From assembly GCA_964249915.1 (NCBI GenBank), contig CAXUEL010000119.1, forward strand, positions 1 to 10,496: a DNA stretch of 10,496 nt, written 5' to 3'. The notes under the pieces are model-generated. The model saw only the letters and a program-made list of their open reading frames with translations. It searched no databases and was not told the DNA's origin. Both the position numbers and the translations under genes were made by a program. Below are positions 6,619 to 10,496 of the stretch, in pieces (positions within the stretch are counted from its first letter, which is position 1; each line of letters begins with the position of its first letter). Source of the stretch: Lichenicola sp964249915 (GTDB lineage: Bacteria > Pseudomonadota > Alphaproteobacteria > Acetobacterales > Acetobacteraceae).

Positions 6619-7614
6619 ATGCCCGACGGTGCCATCGATCGCCCGGTCTCGATGCCTGGTCCACGCCCGGCACCTGCCCTGCGCCACGACTGGACCACCG
6701 CCGAGGTCCGCGCCCTGATGGCGCTGCCCTTCCCCGAGCTGATGTTCCGCGCCCAGTCCGCCCACCGCGCCCACTTCGACCCCTGCGCGGTGCAGATCTC
6801 GACTCTGCTCTCGATCAAGACCGGCGGCTGCCCGGAGGACTGCGCCTACTGCCCGCAGAGCGCCGCCCTCGACGCGCCGATCAAGGCCACCCGCCTGATG
6901 GCGGTCGACGCCGTGCTCGCGGAGGCCCGCGCTGCCAGGAACGCTGGCGCCAGCCGCTTCTGCATGGGCGCCGCCTGGCGCTCTCCGAAGGACCATGACC
7001 TCGACACCGTCTGCGCCATGGTCGAGGGCGTGAGGGCGCTGGGGATGGAATCCTGCGTCACGCTGGGCATGCTCGACGCCCCGCAGGCGGCGCGGCTGCG
7101 CAACGCCGGCCTCGACTACTACAACCACAACCTCGACACCTCGCCCGAGTACTACGGCGCCGTCATCACCACCCGCACCTACCAGGACCGCCTCGACACC
7201 CTGGCCCACGTGCGCGACGCCGGCATCGCCGTGTGCTGCGGCGGCATCGTCGGCATGGGCGAGACCGCCGACGACCAGGCCGGCCTCCTCGCCATCCTCG
7301 CCTCGCTGCCGAGGCACCCCGAAAGCGTGCCGATCAACATGCTGGTCCGCGTCGCGGGCACCCCGCTCGCCGACGCCGACGCGGTCGACCCGATCGACTT
7401 CGTCCGCGTGATCGCGTGCGCCCGCATCACCATGCCGGCAAGCCACGTCCGCCTGTCCGCCGGCCGCGAGGGCATGACCGACGAGACCCAGGCGCTCTGC
7501 TTCCTCGCCGGCGCCAACTCGATCTTCTACGGCGAGAAGCTGCTCACCACGCCGAACCCGAGCGAAAATCGCGACATGCAGCTGCTCGCCCGCCTCGGCA
7601 TGCGCCCGGTCTGA
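6619..7614 (+). CDS. bioB: Biotin synthase (radical SAM)
   Basis: This 331-residue enzyme inserts sulfur into dethiobiotin to make biotin, the last step of the pathway, in the cytoplasm. The radical-SAM cluster motif is C71-x3-C75-x2-C78 within TGGCPEDCAYCPQS. The ligands of the second, sacrificial iron-sulfur cluster are also present: C115 (RFCMGAAWR), C146 (ESCVTLG), C206 (AVCCGGIVGMGE) and R278 (RLSAGRE). YNHNLDTSPEYY and the C-terminal NSIFYGEKLLTT stretch are diagnostic of BioB rather than other radical SAM enzymes. The start at 6619 follows AGGGGAG by nine bases; ATG codon 12 is a less likely alternative. No bioF, bioD, bioA or other biotin gene is adjacent. A YfdC-type transporter gene follows after 34 bases in the same direction. 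Confidence 0.96.
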   Translation: MPDGAIDRPVSMPGPRPAPALRHDWTTAEVRALMALPFPELMFRAQSAHRAHFDPCAVQISTLLSIKTGGCPEDCAYCPQSAALDAPIKATRLMAVDAVLAEARAARNAGASRFCMGAAWRSPKDHDLDTVCAMVEGVRALGMESCVTLGMLDAPQAARLRNAGLDYYNHNLDTSPEYYGAVITTRTYQDRLDTLAHVRDAGIAVCCGGIVGMGETADDQAGLLAILASLPRHPESVPINMLVRVAGTPLADADAVDPIDFVRVIACARITMPASHVRLSAGREGMTDETQALCFLAGANSIFYGEKLLTTPNPSENRDMQLLARLGMRPV

Positions 7615-7648
7615 CAGGTCCCGTCCCGGTGCCACCGGAGCCTGCGCC

Positions 7649-8500
7649 ATGAGCGAGACCGCCGGGCTGCAGTCCCCGCACCTGAGCGACCCGGAGCAGA
7701 AGCAGGCCGCCGCGGTCGCCGCGGTGCCGCCACTCGTGATCCACGAGGTGGTGCGCGAGCAGGGCGAGCGGGAACTGGAGCGCTCGGTCGGCGGCCTCGC
7801 CTGGTCCGGCCTCGGCGCCGGCCTGTCGATCGGCTTCTCCCTGGTCATGCAGGCGACTCTGCAGGCCGGGCTGCCCGACGCGCATTGGAGCCGGCTGGTG
7901 GACAGCTTCGGCTACAGCCTGGGCTTCCTGATCGTGGTGCTGGGCCAGCAGCAGTTGTTCACCGAGACCACCCTGACCGCGCTGATCCCCGCCCTGACCA
8001 GCCGCTCGGCCGCGTCGCTGGTCGGCACGATGCGCGTTTGGAGCGTGGTGCTGGCCGCCAACCTGCTCGGCACCTGGATCTTCGGCGCCATCGTCGCCCT
8101 CCCCGGGCTGTTCCCGCCCGATACCGCTGCCGCCATGCAGAGCCTGTCGGCAGACACCATGGCGCACACGTTCGTCCATACGGCCATCACCGCGGTCGCC
8201 GCCGGCTGGCTGATCGGGCTGATGATCTGGCTGATCCCCGGCGCCGGCCCGGCACGGCCGCTGATCATCGTCGTGCTGACCTACGCGGTGTCGCTGTGCC
8301 ACTTCCCGCACGTGATCGCGGGCTCGGCGGAGGCGGCGTTCGGGGTGGTCTCCGGCCATGCCGGCCTGGCGGACTACCTGCTCCGGTTCTTCCTGCCGAC
8401 CCTGCTCGGCAACGTCGTGGGCGGCATCGCCATGGTGGCGCTGCTGAACCACGCGCAGATCGCCGACCAGCTGAACCGGCCGGACGCGCCGGCCGGCTGA
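7649..8500 (+). CDS. Formate/nitrite transporter (FNT) family protein, YfdC-like
   Basis: This 283-residue inner-membrane protein looks like a member of the FNT family of anion channels. It has a soluble N-terminal stretch of about 48 residues containing IHEVVREQGERELER, a feature I recall from Escherichia coli YfdC rather than FocA or NirC. Hydrophobic segments lie near 49-71, 85-107, 128-152, 176-197, 203-235 and 247-266, matching the six-helix FNT fold. The first half of the pseudo-repeat ends in GQQQLFTETTLT (99-110), the broken-helix region. The second carries H221 in FPHVIAGS, at the place of the central pore histidine of FNT channels. LLGNVVGGIAMVALLNH (252-268) is the last helix. The substrate of YfdC-type members is not established, so formate or nitrite should not be assumed. 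GGAG lies eight bases before the ATG. It probably shares a transcript with bioB. Confidence 0.88.
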   Translation: MSETAGLQSPHLSDPEQKQAAAVAAVPPLVIHEVVREQGERELERSVGGLAWSGLGAGLSIGFSLVMQATLQAGLPDAHWSRLVDSFGYSLGFLIVVLGQQQLFTETTLTALIPALTSRSAASLVGTMRVWSVVLAANLLGTWIFGAIVALPGLFPPDTAAAMQSLSADTMAHTFVHTAITAVAAGWLIGLMIWLIPGAGPARPLIIVVLTYAVSLCHFPHVIAGSAEAAFGVVSGHAGLADYLLRFFLPTLLGNVVGGIAMVALLNHAQIADQLNRPDAPAG

Positions 8501-8629
8501 ACCGCCGGAGCAGGTGGACAAGCCGCCGCCTCCGGGGCGACCCTGTCCCGGGGCCGCGCCGGCCGGACGCATGGCCTGACACGACGATGCAGCCGCCGCC
8601 CCGGCTGCGGCAACGAAAGGCGACCGATC
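8501..8629 (+). other. Intergenic spacer with a hairpin before the dehydrogenase gene
   Basis: These 129 bases separate the transporter from the dehydrogenase. GCAGCCG (8589-8595) and CGGCTGC (8602-8608) form a perfect 7-bp stem with a six-base loop. It ends seven bases before the ribosome-binding site AAAGG (8616-8620). It may end the bioB transcript or fold in the leader of the next gene. I see no clear promoter. Confidence 0.35.
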
Positions 8630-9394
8630 TTGGACCAGTTCGCGACCTATCCCAGCCTGCGCGACCGGCGCGTGCTCGTCACCGGGGGTGCTTCGGGCAT
8701 CGGCGCCTCCATCGTCCGCCACTTCGCCGAGCAGGGCGCGCATGTCGGCTTCCTCGACCGCGACGAGGAGGCCGCCGCGAAGAGGCTTGCCGCCCTGCCC
8801 GACGGCGCGCCCGTCCGATTCGCCGCCTGCGACCTGCGCGACATCCCGGCCCTCCGCACGGCCATCGACGCGCTCCGCGACCAGCTCGGCGGCCCGTTCA
8901 CGGTCCTGGTCAACAACGCCGCACGCGACGACCGACACGCCATCGACGACGTGACGCCCGAGTACTGGGACGACCGCATGGCCACCAACCTGCGCCACCA
9001 GTTCTTCTGCGTGCAGGCGCTCAAGGCCGAGATGATCGCGGCCGGCGGCGGCTCGATCGTCAACATGAGCTCCAACAGCTTCCTGCTGGCGTCCGGCGGC
9101 ATGCCGGCCTACACCGCGGCCAAGTCGGCGGTGATCGGCCTGACCCGCGGCCTCGCCCGCGACCTCGGGCCGCACCACATACGCGCCAACATCGTTTATC
9201 CCGGCTGGATCATCACCCAGCGGCAGCTCGACCTGTGGATGACCGACGAGGCGGAAGCCAGGCGCGCCAGCGGCCAGTGCATCCCGGACCGGCTGTACGA
9301 GCCCGACGTCGCCCGCATGGTGCTGTGGCTCGCCGCCGACGACAGCCGCATGGTCACCGCGCGCGAGTTCGTGGTGGACGGAGGATGGTTCTGA
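8630..9394 (+). CDS. Short-chain dehydrogenase, probably an aldose 1-dehydrogenase (D-xylose dehydrogenase-like)
   Basis: This is a 254-residue classical SDR oxidoreductase. The cofactor loop is TGGASGIG at 18-25, and D43 at the end of the second strand suggests NAD preference, although R44 follows. NNAA lies at 95-98. The catalytic set is N120, S148, Y161 and K165 with normal spacing. YPSL near the start, RDDRH (99-103), YWDDR (112-116), NLRHQFFCVQA (120-130), ..QC.P (216-219) and a C-terminal DGGWF resemble Caulobacter D-xylose dehydrogenase (XylB of the Weimberg pathway) more than FabG, so oxidation of an aldose to its lactone is the best guess. The start is TTG: it sits nine bases after AAAGG, and no in-frame ATG lies nearby upstream or before residue 117, which is past the cofactor loop. 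No sugar lactonase, dehydratase or transporter gene is adjacent. Confidence 0.85.
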   Translation: MDQFATYPSLRDRRVLVTGGASGIGASIVRHFAEQGAHVGFLDRDEEAAAKRLAALPDGAPVRFAACDLRDIPALRTAIDALRDQLGGPFTVLVNNAARDDRHAIDDVTPEYWDDRMATNLRHQFFCVQALKAEMIAAGGGSIVNMSSNSFLLASGGMPAYTAAKSAVIGLTRGLARDLGPHHIRANIVYPGWIITQRQLDLWMTDEAEARRASGQCIPDRLYEPDVARMVLWLAADDSRMVTAREFVVDGGWF

Positions 9395-9408
9395 CCGGCT
9401 GCGCGTCG

Positions 9409-9625
9409 TCAGCCGCGGACGGGCTGCCGTCCGCGATGCCGTAGCAGCCGGCCCAGCGCCATGCCGGGCAGCTCCACCGTCACGTGCATCGCCGTCGCCA
9501 CCGCGACCACCGCGGCCAGCAGCGCCGACCGGTACGACAGGTGCGCCGACAGCGTAGCGGACTGGATCAGCGCTCAGCCCAGCACGCTGTGCGTCATGTA
9601 GACCGGGTAGCTGATTTCTGCCGGG
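9409..9625 (-). pseudogene. C-terminal remnant of an acyltransferase-3 (OafA/NolL-type) membrane protein
   Basis: Read on the minus strand from about 9625, one frame gives PAEISYPVYMTHSVLG, then a TGA at 9574-9576. It continues in the same frame with ALIQSATLSAH, a hydrophobic A/V/L stretch, and HVTVELPGMALGRLLRHR, ending at a TGA at 9409-9411. ISYP.Y..H followed by a hydrophobic helix and a H..VE.P...L.R.L ending is the recognisable C-terminal pattern of acyltransferase-3 family proteins, which acylate cell-surface sugars. The internal stop falls where homologues often have tryptophan, so it is probably TGG changed to TGA. Only about 70 residues of a protein that is normally over 350 remain. 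The N-terminal part, expected at higher coordinates, is absent and replaced by another gene. Confidence 0.6.
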
Positions 9626-9632
9626 CTGGCAG

Positions 9633-10496
9633 TGCGGCGGCGCGCCGGCAGCGAGCGTGCTGGGCGGCCTGCTGTACGGCTTCTCGCCGTTCGAGGCCGG
9701 GCAGCTGCAGGGCCACCTGAACCTCGACCTGTCCGCGCCGGTGCCGCTGGCCTGCCTGCTCGTGGTCGCGCGCGCACAGCGGCGCATCGGACCGAGGTCG
9801 TTCGTCCCAGCGCTCGCACTCGCGCTGCTGGCGGAGTTCGGCCTGTCCGCCGAAGTGTTCGCCAGCTTCTGCTGCCTCGGCTCCGCCGCCTGGCTGCTGT
9901 TCGTGCTGCTGTCCCGGCCGCCGGCGCGCCCGGTGCTGCTTCGCGTCGGGGCGGAAGGGCTGTCTGCGCTGGCAGTCGTGGCGGTTGCCGCGTCGCCCTG
10001 GCTGCTGCGCATGGCGGCCGGCGCCCCTCGCATCCCGGGCTTCGTCAACCCGCCCTGGTTCTACTCCACCGACCTGCTCAACCTCCCGGTGCCGACCCGG
10101 CTCACCCTGCTCGGCGGGCGGCTGTTCGCGTCCGTGTCCGCGCGGTTCGACGGCAACCTGTCGGAACAGGGCGGCTATCTGGGGCTGCCGCTGCTGCTCA
10201 TCCTCGGCCTGCTGGCACGCGAGCGCGGCCGCGAGCGCCCGGTGCTGGCCCTGCTGCTGCTGATCGCCGGCCTGGTCGTGGCCAGCCTGGGGCCGTCGCT
10301 GCACGCCGGCAGCTGGAACAGCCGGCTGCCGCTGCCCTGGTGGGTCGGGCTGCACCTGCCGCTGCTCAAGGGGCGCTGCCGGCGCGGTTCTCGTCCTACG
10401 TCATGCTGGCGTCGGCAGTCGCCGCAGCCTGCTGGCAGGGAGCGGCGACCACCGCGCGCGGCCGCAGGCAGCGGCTCGCCGCGCTGTGCGTCGCCG
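9633..10496 (+). pseudogene. Polytopic membrane protein, N-truncated and frameshifted (possible surface-glycan membrane protein)
   Basis: One plus-strand frame stays open from 9615. From about 9645 it reads as membrane protein (PAASVLGGLLYGFSPFEAG), with several long L/A/V helices, and a conserved-looking soluble loop FVNPPWFYSTDLLNLPVP about 135 codons in. LTLLGGRLFASVSARFDGNL and EQGGYLGLPLLLILGLL follow. At LPLLKG (to 10373) the frame changes: the sensible continuation ALPARFSSYVMLASA starts at 10373 in the frame one base back and runs open to the window edge. I recognise the pattern from large uncharacterised bacterial membrane proteins, possibly glycosyltransferase-C-like or of the 6-pyruvoyl-tetrahydropterin-synthase-related membrane type, but do not assign a reaction. 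There is no credible start: upstream is a stop at 9612-9614, then the acyltransferase remnant. The two lesions could be true decay or assembly error. Confidence 0.6.

Noticed and set aside
8630..9394. FabG-type 3-oxoacyl-ACP reductase for the SDR gene.
   Set aside because: The RDDRH, NLRH..FC and terminal DGGWF signatures, plus the acidic residue at 43, fit aldose dehydrogenases better, and no fatty-acid genes are adjacent.
7544..10048. An 834-codon minus-strand open frame across the transporter and dehydrogenase.
   Set aside because: It is antisense to clear genes with intact catalytic or pore motifs, and its translation is rich in A, G, R and D with no domain pattern.
1..10496. CRISPR arrays, tRNA or rRNA genes, insertion sequences or integrases.
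   Set aside because: No regularly spaced repeats, no tRNA-like cloverleaf and no transposase or integrase motifs were seen on either strand.

Overview
The window is very GC-rich with strong G/C third-position bias. The protein set suggests an alphaproteobacterium, probably of the Rhodospirillales/Acetobacteraceae type: an alphaproteobacterial-style SucCD pair, a DUF2628 membrane protein, a possible DUF4175 (TIGR02302-like) C-terminus and a Caulobacter-XylB-like dehydrogenase. The placement is inference from protein style, not from a marker gene. It is draft assembly: a run of ten Ns lies at 293-302, next to C-homopolymers.

Layout. (1) 1-392: the start of a minus-strand gene running off the left edge (72 down to 1), a low-complexity GC-rich stretch with an AT-rich patch at 186-204, the gap, and the last 29 codons of a plus-strand gene (303-392). 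(2) 418-3452, minus strand: an exported M13 (neprilysin-type) zinc metallopeptidase and, upstream of it, a ferritin-like diiron-motif protein; the two are 80 bases apart. (3) 3453-3717: a divergent intergenic region with an 8+8 bp inverted repeat. (4) 3718-5822, plus strand: sucC-sucD, overlapping by one base, the TCA-cycle succinyl-CoA synthetase. A hairpin at 5833-5867 separates this operon from the convergent next gene. (5) 5872-6423, minus strand: a small DUF2628 membrane protein. (6) 6619-8500, plus strand: bioB (biotin synthase), followed 34 bases later by a YfdC-type formate/nitrite-transporter-family protein. (7) 8630-9394, plus strand: a TTG-initiated short-chain dehydrogenase resembling bacterial aldose (D-xylose) 1-dehydrogenases. 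(8) 9395-10496: two decayed genes joined head to head. The first is the C-terminal end of an acyltransferase-3-type membrane protein on the minus strand, with an internal stop. The second is a polytopic membrane protein on the plus strand that lacks its N-terminus and carries a one-base frameshift near 10372.

Most of the window is ordinary chromosomal housekeeping and accessory metabolism. The genes do not form one pathway; the clear functional unit is sucCD, and bioB plus the transporter form a possible transcription unit. I see no new defence, mobile or RNA-based system. The items most worth a second look are the broken pair at 9409-10496, the uncharacterised diiron-type protein paired with the M13 peptidase, and the leader hairpin abutting the bioB ribosome-binding site.
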